Shown piece after piece: positions 1 to 15,000 of a DNA stretch of 64,000 nt. The notes beneath the pieces were generated by a model that worked only from the letters and a program-made list of their open reading frames with translations, was not told the DNA's origin and ran no database searches. How positions within the stretch are numbered: the first letter of the stretch is position 1; each line of letters begins with the position of its first letter. This stretch comes from Mercurialis annua (taxonomy: Eukaryota; Streptophyta; Magnoliopsida; Malpighiales; Euphorbiaceae): positions 55,353,653-55,417,652 of the forward strand of contig NC_065572.1 of assembly GCF_937616625.2 (NCBI RefSeq), given 5' to 3'. Both the position numbers and the translations under genes were made by a program.

Positions 1-41
1 GTATGTTGGATAAGTATAATCTTGAACATTGTTTATTGCAG

Positions 42-3000
42 ATGTGAAGACGGCTGCCAAAAATAAAGTTCCTCTTGTTCGCTCGTTGAGCTTGAACTGG
101 ATAACATTTTGTATTGAAACAAGTAACAAAGCTGTTATTCTAAAAGTGCACAAAGATTATGTCCCTATCTGTATGGAGGTAGTAAATTCTTCTTGAAAGG
201 TGTTGTTTTATATTCCAAATTTATGAACTGTTGCTCACATCACCCTCAGTTTGTAAACTGCTTCGAAATTTGGATTTAGATAGATTTTAGCATACCTCTT
301 ACTTCTCCTTTATTACTTGTCTAGGAGTCTTTTCCATTTAAGCGCACAATTTATATTCAGTTGATTCTACCGCTACTAGCAACTTATTTCACCCCCTTCC
401 ATCTTTTGATTTTTATCATCTGCAATATTGTCATGCAAATTGTTATTTTTGATTTTCTACTGCAACTATTGCAGCATTGTCATTATTTCATGTAAACGTT
501 TAATGTTTGCAATTGGATCCTGTAGAGCCTTAATGATGGGACTCCTGATGTGAGGGATTCGGCATTTGCTGTTCTGGCAGCAATTGCTAAGGTAGCACAC
601 CTTCTTTCGTCTGAGATGGATATACTGCTTGAAATTTTGCTGCCGTCGGTAATTTTTATTTTCTGTGATAGTCTGTTGGCATGAGACCTTTGGAGAGATC
701 AATAGAGAAACTTGATGATGTCAGAAGAAAGAAGCTGTCTGAAATGATTGGAGGTTCAGGAGGAAGTGTGACTGGTGGAACAAGCTCAGGTTTGTTAATA
801 ATACCAATGTTCTTCTTGTCTACTTCAGTGGTAAATCTGTATTTCTCGATGTATTTATCTTTTCCCCTGATGTTATCATGCACCAGCTACAGTTCAAGCT
901 GTTAGTGGGAGCGTGTCTTCAACAGAGGTTAGTTTATGCTTCTTAATTTACCAATTGCTTTCTGATTTTGACATTTGTATTATCTTTGTTATCCTTTAAA
1001 AGCTAAAAATTACATTAGACAAGCAAAACCTTATTTGAACATCTTTGCCTTAAGAAAGTGCTCTGTTTTGGCCTCTTCTGGTAACATGTCTAGCAGTATG
1101 TTGCCAATAATAACCTGTCTGAGTTGGTCTGATCATATGAGCAGGATACTTCTATCTAGTTGTCATTCTTTCTGTCTTCTTAGAAGATTACATTGACATC
1201 ACCTGGAAGAACAATGATAAATTGAAGTTCAGTAGCAAGTTAATGAGAATGAAACTGTTGGTGCATCTCATTTAGTATTTTGTTGCACTATTCCTTGCTT
1301 TAAATGCATTTTTAAAGCCTGTTGTTCCCCATGGATCACTATGAAATTTTCTTTTTGGAATGTAAATTTTGCAGACATCAGAAGCCTCATTCATTAGAAG
1401 GTCAGCAGCAAGCATGCTTTCTGGGAAGAAGCCTGTTCCAGCTGCTGTGAGTATTTATTTATTTCTTCTTGATTTGTTTTTTGTTCTACCATTTGACATT
1501 GTTAGCATGGTATTCCTTTTCATTATATGTCTTGTTTTCTCTATCAGCCTGCTAATAAAAAGGTAGGGTCTACTAAATCGGGGGCTAGCAAGAAAGGAGA
1601 TGGGACTGGGAGGACTGAAACCTCAAAAGCTATTGAACCACCTGAAGATGTTGAGGTAATGAAACGACATCTATGTAGTTCATCTGTATTGTCAGTTATT
1701 CCAGGTATCTCCTGATACCTGACATTTTTATTCGTTCTTTGTTTGGCTATTTGCAGCCAGCAGAAATGAGTCTCGAAGAGATTGAAAGTAGACTAGGATC
1801 TCTTATACAAGCAGAAACTGTTTCTCAATTAAAGAGTACTGTTTGGAAAGAAAGGCTTGAAGGTAGGTCATCATCTTTGCTATAACTTTTAGGTAATTAT
1901 TTATGAAATCATTTAATGGTTTACTCTTAATTGTGTATGTCACAAACATGTCCCTTGAACTACTCTGAACCCTGATGCCCTATTTCCTCTTATATTTCCT
2001 CTTAAATTCAAAGCTCAAGATTATAAGTTTTTGATGATATTCTGTAAATCGTGTAGATATCACATGCTTGTCCCTTGAACTACTTTGAACTCCTGATGCT
2101 CTAATTTCCTCTCAAATTTAAAGCTCAAAATTGTTTGTTTTGTTGCTTCTCATGATATCTTTGCTATTTTCAATGTAAAAGGTATAACTGCAAGGATGTA
2201 AATCCATTGTAATAGTTCTTAATTAAGTGTATATTGTATCAGTGTCACTTGTAGTATGCGGACCAATGTTTTAATGTGTTGAATATGCTCCCTATAACCT
2301 GTAAGTAATAATTGAGCTCTTATTTGATCAGTAGTATGAATTTGACCGTAGTTACATTGCAGAAAGGCAGGTTTCCTTAAAAAGGTTTATAGATAATTTT
2401 CACTGGTAGTTCACCTCTTACAATTGATCTCCTTGTGCAAATCTCATTTTGTGGTGCTATCTGTTTTTTGGTAACCTGTCTGAATAAATCTAGCATTCTG
2501 CATCTAATTTATCCTGAGTTACATAAAAGAATACAAGTGGTTGCTATTTTCATATTGAAATTGCTTTTGTTAGATGTTGAATTTGTTCTCCATAAATTTT
2601 CTTCGAAATTTTTAAAAAACACTCCCTCCATCCCATAATTATAGAAAATATTTCTATTTTGGGTTGTTCCAAAACATAGAAATTTTTCCATTTATAGTTT
2701 ACTTTAAATACTCTTATTTAGGTGTTTGACAAAAATATCCCTTTTTACTTTTATGGGTATTGGGCCTATTGGCTATTATGCTTTAATATTGGCAGTTCCA
2801 ATAAATACCTTAGTTCTAGCCAATTAGAATATACTAACTAGAATAAATTTAAGGGTTATTGTAGGAATATTATAGAAAAAGTATGTAGCATTATTGATAT
2901 TTCTTGATCCATGTGCAAGTCAAAAAGTGGCAAAGCATTTCTATAATTATGTGACATAGGGTTATTAACGATAGGCATACTCATTTCATTGTGGGATATT

Positions 3001-6000
3001 TCTAAATTTCTATTGCTGAATGTGCATGCAAGAATTACTGATGTAAATATTTATATGTTTTCCAGAGTTAGAATCTTGCAACTGCCATGGTTAACCTGTT
3101 TCCTGCCTTTTTTTTTATAATTGGAATATTTACTTGTTATGAGAATAATTTTTTAATTTCTTTATTATGTCCATTTGCAAGTGAATGCCTAAGTCTGGGT
3201 TTGATATTTTTTCCATATTGCCATGGCCCATAGGTGTAGTTTTTTGCTTGATCGGTAGTCTAATTATGACTGAGATTTTTTGAAAGTAGAACAGCAGTTG
3301 TACAATTTTTGTACATGCTATTATGATGTCTAGTCTGCATTCATTTACGTATATATGACCATCGGGTGCTTTTCCAGCCATATCCTCATTGAAACAGCAG
3401 GTTGAAGGGCTACAGGGCATTGATCAGTCTGTGGAGATTTTAATTCGTTTACTTTGTGCCATACCTGGTTGGAGTGAGAAAAATGTTCAGGTATTTGAAG
3501 TTTTGGTGTTCGTTTATTATCAGATTATCAGTTTTTTCTTCCTTACCTATACATAATATCTGGAAAAACTTAAAAAAATGCAGGTTCAGCAGCAGATGAT
3601 TGAAGTTATTACATACCTAGCTTCAACTGCAACTAAATTTCCAAAGAAATGTATCGTGCTTTGCCTTTTGGGTGAGTACTAGATTTTGGATGTTTTTCTT
3701 TGAATTAACATAGTAGCTAGAATTACAAGTCTCGTATCTCTAACATTCTCTCGCTAGTAAAATTGGATTGGTCCGTACTATAATAGAGGTGATCGTGCAC
3801 TTGGATTTTGCTTAATTTGATTCCTCATTACTTTTCAACAGGTACTAGTGAACGGGTAGCAGACATCAAAACTCGAGCTCATGCCATGAAGTGTCTTACT
3901 GCTTTCTGTGAAGCAGTAGGTCCAGGATTTATCTTTGAGAGAGTAAGCATACTTCCATTTCCTTGTACTTTTGCGCATGCCTCAAATATGTGTTTTTTAA
4001 GCATAAGTATGGTGCATTGACTGAAGCTGATTTTGAAAATTCTCGATTGGCATTTTGCTTATTGTCTCTATTAATGTATGTGGTCTTTCTTTTATTGTAG
4101 CTTTACAAGATTATGAAAGAGCACAAGAATCCTAAGGTCCTTAGTGAGGGATTGTTGTGGATGGTTTCAGCAGTTGAGGATTTTGGCATTTCACATTTGA
4201 AGCTTAAGGTGTTTCTAGTTCTTTCTTAAGTCAAATAGTTGCTTGTCATACCCATTATTCACACAATATGTCGCTATATTTCAGCAAAATTTTTTGTTAA
4301 TTGAAAATGAATTTTGCATGTTTTACAGGATTTGATTGATTTCTGTAAAGATATTGGATTACAGTCAAGTGTGCCTGCTAGCAGAAATGCCACCATTAAG
4401 CTTCTGGGAGTTTTACATAAATATGTTGGTCCAGGTCGGTGGTCTGTTTACCTGGAACATTTTTCTTATTTCGTATTCAGGATATTTCTGATTGTCTTAC
4501 CTTTCATTTTTTTCTGCAGATATTAAAGGGTTTCTATCTGATGTTAAACCTGCATTACTTAGTGCACTTGATGCTGAATATGAAAAAAATGCTTTTGAGG
4601 TAATGCTAGATTAATGGTCATATCTATTTCTCACATCTAGCTGTTTAAGTTGGATATGGATTGTTTATCACCTTTCTATCTGCCCTTCAGGGTGCTTCTG
4701 CTGCTCCTAAGAAAACAGTGAGGGCATCAGAATCAGCAACTTTGGTCTCTGCTGGCGGGTTGGACAGCCTGCCACGTGAAGACATTAGTGGAAAAATAAC
4801 ACCAACTCTGCTGAAGAGCATGGAAAGTCCTGATTGGAAGGTATGCCTGCCAATATTGGAACAAGGCCTGAACTATGTGTTGTTTGTCTGATTATTGTTA
4901 TTTTATGAAACCTTTTTGAACAACCACTTGTATTGTTACTTTCTTCAAATTCCAGGTTCGTTTAGAGTCAATTGAAGCTGTAAATAAAATCATTGAAGAG
5001 GCTAGTAAACGCATTCAGCCAACTGGAACTGGTATGGCTTCCGTTAAAAGTTTTACTGGAAAATTACCTTGCAATGGTGCAAGATAATTTGAACACTCAA
5101 AAATTAATTCTATTAGTCTATAGTTTTTGATAGCTTAAATTAAAAAGATATAAAATAATTTATTACTCCCTCCGTCCCAATAGAGTTGTCCACTTTGAGA
5201 ATTTTTTTTCTCCCAAAACTCTTGTCCACTTTCAAAAAGTAACAATTTTTACACTCAACTTTCCTATATTATCCCTATTTGAAACCCACTAATAAGTAAA
5301 TTGAAATTAAATTGTAAGTGGACCCTATATTAAATAAGGGTATGATAAGAAAAGTAAGAAAAAATTTACAAAACCTATAAACAATGATTGTTTTTCTTAA
5401 ACTGTGTGATAAAGGCAAAGTGGACAACTCTATTTTTACGGAGGGAGTAAAAAAAATAAGTTTATAGTTTACTTATCTTACTCTTTTCATCAATTTATTG
5501 TATTGTTTTACTTTCATTCTTACTATTTTTAATAATGTAAATTGCAATTGTAGCAACCAAAAAATTGATCAATTCACGTCGAAACAAATTGCAATCTATG
5601 AGGAATTTTGCCACAAATTAAATGGGACATTCAGAACACATTTATTCGTCATATTATTTTGAACTTCAATACGAAGTTTTTTTTTGATGTTGTTTACTGT
5701 TAATTACGGTCACAGAGAAAATCAAATTGTGTCTTTATTTCCTTAGATGCACTATATATTGAAGGAACGAATGAAGACTAAGTTAACACGAGTCAACCTC
5801 ACATAATCTTTCTTTACTGAATTGTCTTTTAAGAAACTGAAACTGCTAACCATCAATAAGGGACCTTCTTTTGAAGGTTACACGTTGTATAGAGTAGTAT
5901 TTTAAACTTTTTGTCCAAGGTGGTTGGTTATTGTAGATTAGCATACTAAGACAAAAGCTTTCTTTTGGTAACGGCTAACAATAATTTGAACAGGTGAATT

Positions 6001-9000
6001 GATTGGTGCTCTTAGAGGACGTCTGTATGACAGCAATAAGAATTTAGTCATGGCAACTCTGACCACCATTGGTGGTGTTGCATCGGCTATGGGACCAGCT
6101 GTTGAGAAGTCGAGCAAGGTTTGTTATTCTTCCTTGAGCATTTCTAGAACAAATTTTTATATGTTGTGCTGCAGGAGGCTGTAATTTAGCATGGGGTTGT
6201 TTTCTTTCAGGGCATTCTATCAGATATTTTGAAGTGTATTGGTGACAATAAGAAACATATGCGAGAGTGTGCTTTGACTACTGTTGATTCTTGGGTTGCT
6301 GCTGTTCATCTAGATAAAATGGTGCTTTTATTATCATTTCTTATTTTTGAGTTGACTATCAATTTAATATTAGTTAATAGTTATAATGTCTATTCCTTTG
6401 TTCTAGATTCCCTGTTCTTCTAGGTAATGTGGTACTTTTGTCGTCCTTATCTTATTTTTGAGTTGATTCCCAATTTAATGTTAGTTATAATGATGGTTCC
6501 CTTGTTCTAGATCCCGTATATTGCAACAGCATTGATGGATGCCAAGCTTGGTGCTGAAGGGCGTAAGGATCTATTTGATTGGTTGTCAAAGCAACTCTCT
6601 GGATTAAGTGATTTTTCCGATGCTGTGCATCTGCTGAAACCAGCTGCCTCTGCTATGACGGTAATTTTTTGTTTTAGACATTGAGTTATTGCCTTAGACT
6701 TTTATACCCCACCTAATTTGTTAGGATTGAGGTTTAACCAAGTTTTTCTGTTATGGACTTTTGGAGGTTAAACCTTCGGCAGTAGTGCATAAATGAATGC
6801 CTCTTGGGAAGTCCTATTATATCCCCAAATTTTATTTTTGAAATCGTGTTTTTAGTACTATTTGATAGCTTATGCACTGCAACAGACTTTCTCCAATATT
6901 ATCCACTTTTGACATGTGTTGTTCTCTGCAATATTCATTTAGGACAAGTCATCCGATGTTCGAAAAGCAGCAGAAGCATGCATCACTGAGATCGTGAGGG
7001 TTTCTGGTCAAGAAACAGTATGTATACTGCATTCAAATAATCATTCTATTGACATAAATTTAAAATCTGAAATTTCAAGTATGTATATTGTCATTTCAGG
7101 TTGAGAAGAATCTAAGAGATCTTCAGGGACCAGCCTTAGCTCTGGTTCTTGAGAAAGTGAAACCTCATGGTGCTTTTCAAGGTGTTGTCTTTAGTACCTT
7201 GGATTTCTTTTTTATATCTCTTCTCGCTTAACCTTAAGTTCATAATTCTTTGTTTGTGAAAATGTTTTTTTTTTTATCAGAATCATTTGAATCTGCAAAA
7301 TCAATTTCTATGGGGCCATCAACCAAGACAAGCACAAAGGTTGGAAAATCGGCTGCCAATGGTGTCTCAAAAAATAGAATTATGTCTTCAGTATGTATCT
7401 TTTACTTGTTTTACATATTTTTCTAGAACTTAGCGAGTATAGTAATCATATATTTCATGGATTCTTCATCAGAGAGCCATACCAGCGAAAGGTTCAAGAC
7501 CAGAGCCCATGATGTCTGTTCAAGATAGAGCTGTCCAATCTCAAGCTTTGTTGAATGTCAAAGACTCGAACAAGGTATTATTAATTCAAATTGAAACTTT
7601 CACTTGATATGTAATGTTTTTATTAAGAAACTGTTTGTGCACCTGTTATGCTCAGGAAGAGAGGGAGAGAATGGTAGTCCGTAGGTTCAAGTTTGAAGAA
7701 TTGCGGATTGAACAAATTCAAGATTTAGAGGTTTGTGTTGCAAGTGTACTTGTATTACTTTTTGTTTTGTTTTTTCCTTTTCTTTTTCTCTTTATCCTTG
7801 TAATTATATTTTGTCCTGAAAATTTCTACAATATGCCTTGAATGCAGACTGATATGATGAAATATTTTAGAGAGGATTTACACAGGCGGCTCCTTAGTGC
7901 AGATTTTAAGAAACAAGTTGATGGGCTTGAGATGCTACAGAAGGTGTTTAGCTGTCGTATTGGATACTCAACTTTTTACTAAAGTGTTGATGACTTGTAA
8001 TGTTTATATTTCTTTTTCCTTATTAAATTTGGCTACAGGCACTTCCATCCATCGCAAGGGAACTGGTTGAGGTTTTGGATATCCTTCTGAGGTGGTTTGT
8101 TTTGCAGTTTTGTAAATCAAACACAACTTGCTTGTTAAAGGTATTGTTATCACGCGTTACTCAATGTGATTTTTGAATTTGACATTTGCTAGATAAGGAC
8201 GTTTTTGCTTTGGAATGGGCAGGTGCTAGAATTCCTTCCTGAACTTTTTGACATGCTGCGGGATGAGGCGTACTTATTGACTGAATCAGAAGCGGCTATA
8301 TTTCTTCCATGTTTGATAGAAAAGGTTCTTTGTTAAACCTCGCAGCTTAAGTTTTGGTTCACATGTGTACATTGATATTTTACTTGTTGCCACAAGCTTT
8401 TGCTAAATAGTTGAGATTTAGCTTGTGTCTTCATTTTTAAGAAATTTACAAGGGGCACTGAATTGTTTAATTTATTCTTTTTTGTGCTTTACCTATCTTT
8501 TTCCACTTGTCAACTTACTAATTTTAACTGTACTGCAGTTGGGACATAATATTGAGAAAGTGCGAGAGAAAATGCGTGAGCTTACTAAACAGATTGTTCA
8601 TGCATATTCTGCTTCAAAAATATTTCCTTATATTTTGGAGGGCTTGCGCTCAAAAAACAATCGCACACGAATAGAGTGTGCTGATCTTGTTGGATTCTTG
8701 ATTGAACATCACGTTGCCGAGGTATCGATGACGCATTCCTCCTCTTTAGTTAACCCTAAGTCCCGTCCCGTCCCTCTCTCTCTCGCTCTCTCTCATTTTA
8801 TCTCTTTATATTGGTGTCTGCTTGTGTTCTTATCTTTGAACACCTTTTTGGCTACAGATTAGTGGGCAACTGAAATCCCTTCAAATTGTTGCGAGCTTGA
8901 CAGCAGAACGTGATGGTGAAACTAGGAAAGCTGCTTTAAATGCACTTGCAGCTGGCTACAAGATTCTTGGTATGTAATAATGCCGGTAGAGCTGTGGGCT

Positions 9001-12000
9001 GATATTTGTTTTTGTGCCCCATGTTATCTTTATGTGTTTTACAATTCTTTATACATAATTTTCTTTGAGCTATACAGTTAAGTTTCTTTGAACTTTAGTT
9101 ATGTATCTGTTATAGTTGTTAGTATTCTGTAAATCATCTCTAATACCCTTTTGGTCGATCATGGTTTGGAGACAAGTCATAAATTAATGTTCTCCAGTCT
9201 CAGCAATGTCTTAGCTTGCACTAAATTACCTTTTTTCTTTGTTTCCAGGTGATGACATTTGGCGATACACTGGAAAGCTTACAGATGCTCAAAAAAGTAT
9301 GCTAGATGATAGATTCAAATGGAAGGTCAGTATAGAGTTTCACCAGGTTAGTGTTTTTTTTTAATGTAAGTTCATCATGACATTTTCTATTTTGACAGGT
9401 TCGAGAGATGGAAAAGAGAAAGGAAGGTCGGCCTGGTGACTCCAGAGCTGCCTTAAGACGCTCTGTTAGGGAAAATGGGTGTGTATCTTCCTGCGGCACC
9501 TGCTCTAAATTTTTCAGTTGAAGAATATGTATACCTGCCTTTTTGTGTTTCCACTAGATTCTTTGTTACATTACATCATGGCTTACTTTTTTTTATTTTT
9601 TATGTTGATGGATGGTTTGGCTATAGGGTTCTTAATACAGTAGTAATGTATTTTTTCTTCAGTTTCCATTATTTTATGTCTATTCACTGCATGAGGAATA
9701 TGTCCTCTGTGGCTGTGTATTAGTGCAACTGATTAGAAAATGGTTTAATACTATTAGCTAGCGTAATCAGAGGACATAATTCATCAAGTATATCTATATT
9801 AGACATTCCTCAGATGACTTGGATTAGGAAATGTTTATACTGGCATGTTGATATATTGCTTTAGCCACTTCAGCCTGCTGTATTATATGATAGCTCATCA
9901 TTTATTTTGTCTAAATGTCTTTCCTTCGTATAGTATGGATGAAAGACATTCAGTTGTCTTTGCATCAATCTAGGGTGACATTGGACTTAATGGTTTGACT
10001 GCCTTTGATACTTGAATGGCTGTACTTTAATCAAACTAACTTGTTCTGGAAGATTGTTGGTTTCAAAGCTAGCAAGGCTTTTGTTGTTTTTTCCTTGTTT
10101 TTTTTAATCTATGCTGCTTGTATGAGAGATGAGACTAATCCCTCCGCATTTTGATGTTAGTGTTACATTAAATTCATAACTGATAAATAAAAAATATTAA
10201 TATTATAAATGTATCTAAGACTATTCATGTGTTCCTGTCAGGTTTGATTTGGCAGAACAAAGTGGGGAAGTTTCTCAATCTGTATCTGGCCCAGCATTTT
10301 TGAGGTACCGTTTCTTTTTCAGTCTTTCTGTGAATTAGTAGCATGACTGTTTTTTTCATCATATTATCCAACTAAAGTACGTAATTACTCATTTCCAGGA
10401 AAAATGTTGGTCCACATGAACTTCAGATTGAAAGGCAGGTTATGCCTCATGCGGTTACTGGTGTCACTGGGCCCACAGATTGGAATGAAGCAATAGATAT
10501 TATTTCCTTTGGGTCCCCAGAGCAGGTTTTTATCTTTTCTAATTCTGGTCCATTCCAGTTTTAGTATTATAACTGTGCACTGTCCAGAAGTGAATTTCTT
10601 TCCATGTTTAAAGTTATCCAGCCAAAAACCGAAAATAAAAACAAAAAAGTATGTCCCTAGAATGAAGAAGCTATTCCATGTATAAGTTCCAAATTTCTCC
10701 CATAAAAGAGATAATTACTGCTAGACCTATAAATTTTTGGTGTCCATATATGTGGAGTGCGTATATACTGCTGCATAGCTTTCTTAAATGTATTGATTTA
10801 TGGTGCAGGTAAGAATTAGAAGGTGGTTGTCTTTTTGTTATTAATCCTTACCCTTTTCATGTTAGAATTTGGATTGAGACATCAATAAAGATTTGCTCTG
10901 CCTCAATCATAAAATGTCTGTTGGATAAGGTTTATTAGTGGATAAACAAAAGTGAACACCAACTTCTTGTGCATTAAGTATTCATATTCTTCGAAAGCCA
11001 TTTTTAGGTTATACCATGTACTTTGTTTGTTTTCCTTTGAACTTTCTAGCCAAATGATTAAAACTACAATTTCTAGTTTGCATGTTATCCAATATGTTTA
11101 GATGTTAAATGTGATAAAAATGTTATTAATCCCACTGGAAGTTATCTGACCTTCGTCTCCTTTCCGGATATCTGTGAAGGTGGATGGGTGAGGGCATGAA
11201 CATCTTCTCTTTTGTTTGTATTTTCCGTTTATGGATTGAGATCCAACTCACTTTGTATTTTTGCTTGCAGTCAGTTGAAGGTATGAAAGTTGTGTGCCAT
11301 GAGTTGGCACAGGCCACTGGTGATCCAGAAGGCAGTGCAATGGATGATCTTGTGAAGGACGCTGATCGACTTGTTTCATGCTTGGCAAGCAAGGCAAGTG
11401 ATCTATAGATACACCTTGAGTTTTTTCACCGACATGTTATTAGCGTATGTTTTGCAATCTCATTTTTCTCCACCGAACAGGTAGCCAAGACTTTTGACTT
11501 CAGTTTGACCGGAGCTTCATCAAGGTCATGCAAATATGTTCTTAACACTCTCATGCAGGTGATTACTGCTTTAAATTATTATTTAGCTGTCTTTTTGCTT
11601 CCTCCTTCCGCACCATGAGTTATGTTTGTATAAAGAGCGGGAGAAGTTGACAATTGATATTGAAATTGTTTGGGAGAATGAATATTTTCTTCTCATGCTC
11701 ATTCTTATTTCCCGTTACTGGACTTTTTTTTTGACCTTGCACTGGATTGGATTTGCTGCAGACATTTCAAAATAAGAGACTTGCCCATGCTGTCAAAGAA
11801 AGTACACTTGACAGTCTAATAACAGAACTCTTACTTTGGCTATTGGATGAAAGGGTTCCTCATATGGATGATGGCAGCCAACTCCTGAAAGCATTGAATG
11901 TCCTGATGCTTAAGATTTTGGTGATGATTTTATCTGACATGCTTCTGTTTTTCTGATGAGTTTAAAATGTGTTCAACACTGTTATTAACAGCTCATTATA

Positions 12001-15000
12001 TGCAGGATAATGCTGATCGGACATCATCCTTTGTTGTCTTGATAAATCTCTTACGTCCTTTGGATCCCTCAAGATGGCCTTCACCTGCGTCAAGTGAGAC
12101 ATTTTCCATTAGAAATCAGAAGTTCTCTGATCTTGTTGTCAAATGCCTAATAAAACTCACTAAGGTAATTTTAGTTGCTTCTCTTTTAAAAATCTAAAGA
12201 CTTGTCTTATCAATTTAGCCGAGTTCAAAACTATCTGCACATATAGAAAGTCCCTTAACTCAAATGGTCTTAGAAATTTGTTCCATTTAGGTTTGAGTGC
12301 TGTGTGATGCTTGATTCGTAAGAGGGATATGAATTAGCATCCCATCACAATTGCTGAGGCAGACTATAGAATAGGAATTCATTGACCATCCTGGACCATG
12401 TCATGCAGATTGCTGTGCATGGATGTGTGATTTATTAGGCTAATAATCACCGACGGTCCTCGACCTTTGCTCTAAGCTTCCGTAAACCCCCCAACCTTTC
12501 AAAAGCTTCCCTAAACCCCCCAACCTTTATGGCGGCGCTCATTCACGGTCCTTATGGACGAAAATACCCCTAAGCGCCGTCTTTTTTTGGCGGCTACAAT
12601 TCTAAAAAAAAAAAAACAAAGACGGCGCCACGTGTCATCTGACATGTGGCAAAATATCTAAAAAAAAATTAAAAAACCCAAAACACCCTTACAATTATTA
12701 AAATTTAATTAAAACAAAAATAAAAAATCAAAGCAAATCAACCCATTCAAACCACTGAATTATCGAAACCGAACCGCCACAACCGAACCCGCCTCCGGTC
12801 ATCTTCTCAGGTGAGAAAACGACCAAGCTCGTCGTCTTCTCAGATCTGAGAAGACGAGCATCAGCTCGTCTTCTCAGGGGAAGACGAGCTGCTGCTCGTC
12901 TTCTCCGGTTGTGAGAAGACGAGCAGCAGCTCGTCTTCTCCGGTTGGGAAGACGAGCTGCTGCTCGTCTTCTCCGTTTTTGAGAAGACGAGCAGCAGCTC
13001 GTCTTCTCCGTTTTTCAGAAGACGAGCAGCAGCTCGTCTTCTCTGAGAAGACGAGCTGCTGCTCGTCTTCTGCACATCTGTTCTGATCTGTTCTTGGAGA
13101 ACAGAAGAACAGATCTGAATCTGTTCTCCAAGAACAGATCTGAATCTGTTCTTGGAGAACAGTCTGTTCTTGGAGAACAGATTCAGATCTGCTCTCCAAG
13201 AGCAGATTCCGATGGGTCGGCGGCGGGCGGCGGGTGGTGGTCGGCGGCGGGTGCGGTGAGTGGTTCGGGTTGGCGGGCGGATTGACCGTGGGTTGGGTTT
13301 GATTAAGTAAATTTGATTTGGTTTAATTTTTTAGGGGGTATTTTGGGTGTTTCAATTTTGTTTTGACATTAAATGACGTGTTAATTAACATGTGGCGCCA
13401 CTATTTGTTTTTTTCCAAAAAAAAGGACAGCCGCCAAAACCAAAAGGGTAGTTTCGTCTATAAGGGCCGTGAATGGCGCCGCCACAAAGGTTGGGGGGTT
13501 TAGGGAAGCTTTTGAAAGGTTGGGGGGTTTACGGAAGGTTAGGGTAAAAGTCGAGGACCGTCGGTGATTATTAGCCGATTTATTATGATAACAATATGGG
13601 GCTTCTTAATTAGCAAAATGGATTTCTTATTTGTCGGACAAGTATTAAGTTTCTGTTACCACTGATTTGACTCTTTAAAGATATTTCAGTTTGACTTGAT
13701 TCTGTCCTCTGTGATAATTTGTAATTTTAAACCCTTACATATAAAAGGAATTTTAATTTGTCACTGCATATGAAAGGCAGATCAAATTGTTAGTCTTTAT
13801 TTTTTGTTGTTTGGACCATTTACCAATTTTGACGGCACAGGTTCTTCAAAGCACTATATATGATGTTGATCTTGATCGCATCCTCCAAAGCATCCATGTA
13901 TATCTACAAGAACTGGGGATGGAAGAAATTAGGAGAAGGTATGCATTAATCTAATAGGGTCCTCCTGTCCCAACATGTAAATGCAAGGTTTCTGTTAATT
14001 TGTTTAATTCATCTTCCTTTCAGTTGACCTGTTTTTTTTTGGTCTTTTCTTCATCTTCATCTTTTTATTTTTTTATGTTAATTTTTTTTTTATGTTAAGA
14101 GCTGGAGCGGATGACAAGCCATTGCGCATGGTGAAAACTGTTCTCCATGAACTTGTTAAACTTCGTGGAGCTGCAATAAAGGGCCACCTTTCTATGGTTC
14201 CTATAGACATGAAGCCTCAACCAATTATACTTGCCTACATTGATCTTAATCTTGAGGTAAGGAATCAGCAAATGTAATTTCCTGCATATATTTGATTTTG
14301 ACTGAGGATTAAAATGCTTTTATGGTTGCAGACTTTAGCTGCTGCAAGAATGTTGACATCAACAGGGCCTGTGGGCCAAACTCATTGGGGTGATTCTACA
14401 GCCAACAATCCATCCTCTGCCCCACATTCTGCAGATGCGCAGTTAAAGGTATCCCCTACTACTTTATTTTTATTCTCGAGAATTAGTTGCCATTGATTAT
14501 ATTTAAAAAAAATCTCTACTTTCTCATGTCATTAGTGTTAATTTGTGTTCTAAACTACTTACAGCAAGAGCTTGCTGCAATTTTCAAAAAAATCGGTGAC
14601 AAGCAAACATGTACAATTGGTCTATATGAACTATATCGCATCACACAGCTATACCCCAAGGTTAGTTGATTATATTTCCTGTTTGGTAGGCATGCTATTG
14701 TTTCAGTTAGGTAAAGAATATCGGAGGCTTGCAATGAAAACTGCATTTTTTTCTCTTCGGGGACTTGCATACATTGGACTAATGTTTTAATTTTTCTTTT
14801 TGTAATTTTTGAATTATAGGTTGATATATTTTCTCAGCTCCAAAACGCTAGTGAGGCATTCCGCACATATATTAGAGATGGTTTGGCGCAGGTTAGTAAT
14901 TTTTTTTTTTTTTAATATTGCCAGTGTTTGGAAGAACAAGCAAAGTGAGAAACTGTATTGTACTTCACTTGCAGATGGAGAAAAACGCTGCTGCAGGCAG

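Noticed and set aside
12483..12530. AAACCCCCCAACC repeats resembling telomere sequence
   Set aside because: The unit is not TTTAGGG, occurs twice per arm and is mirrored in the other TIR.
12813..13200. CRISPR-like look of regularly spaced repeats
   Set aside because: Units are adjoining palindromes with no unique spacers, in a plant intron.
12728..13285. Serine- and arginine-rich reading frames across the hairpin array
   Set aside because: Both strands give similar low-complexity peptides from the same palindromes; no start context or family match, and the region is an intron of MOR1.
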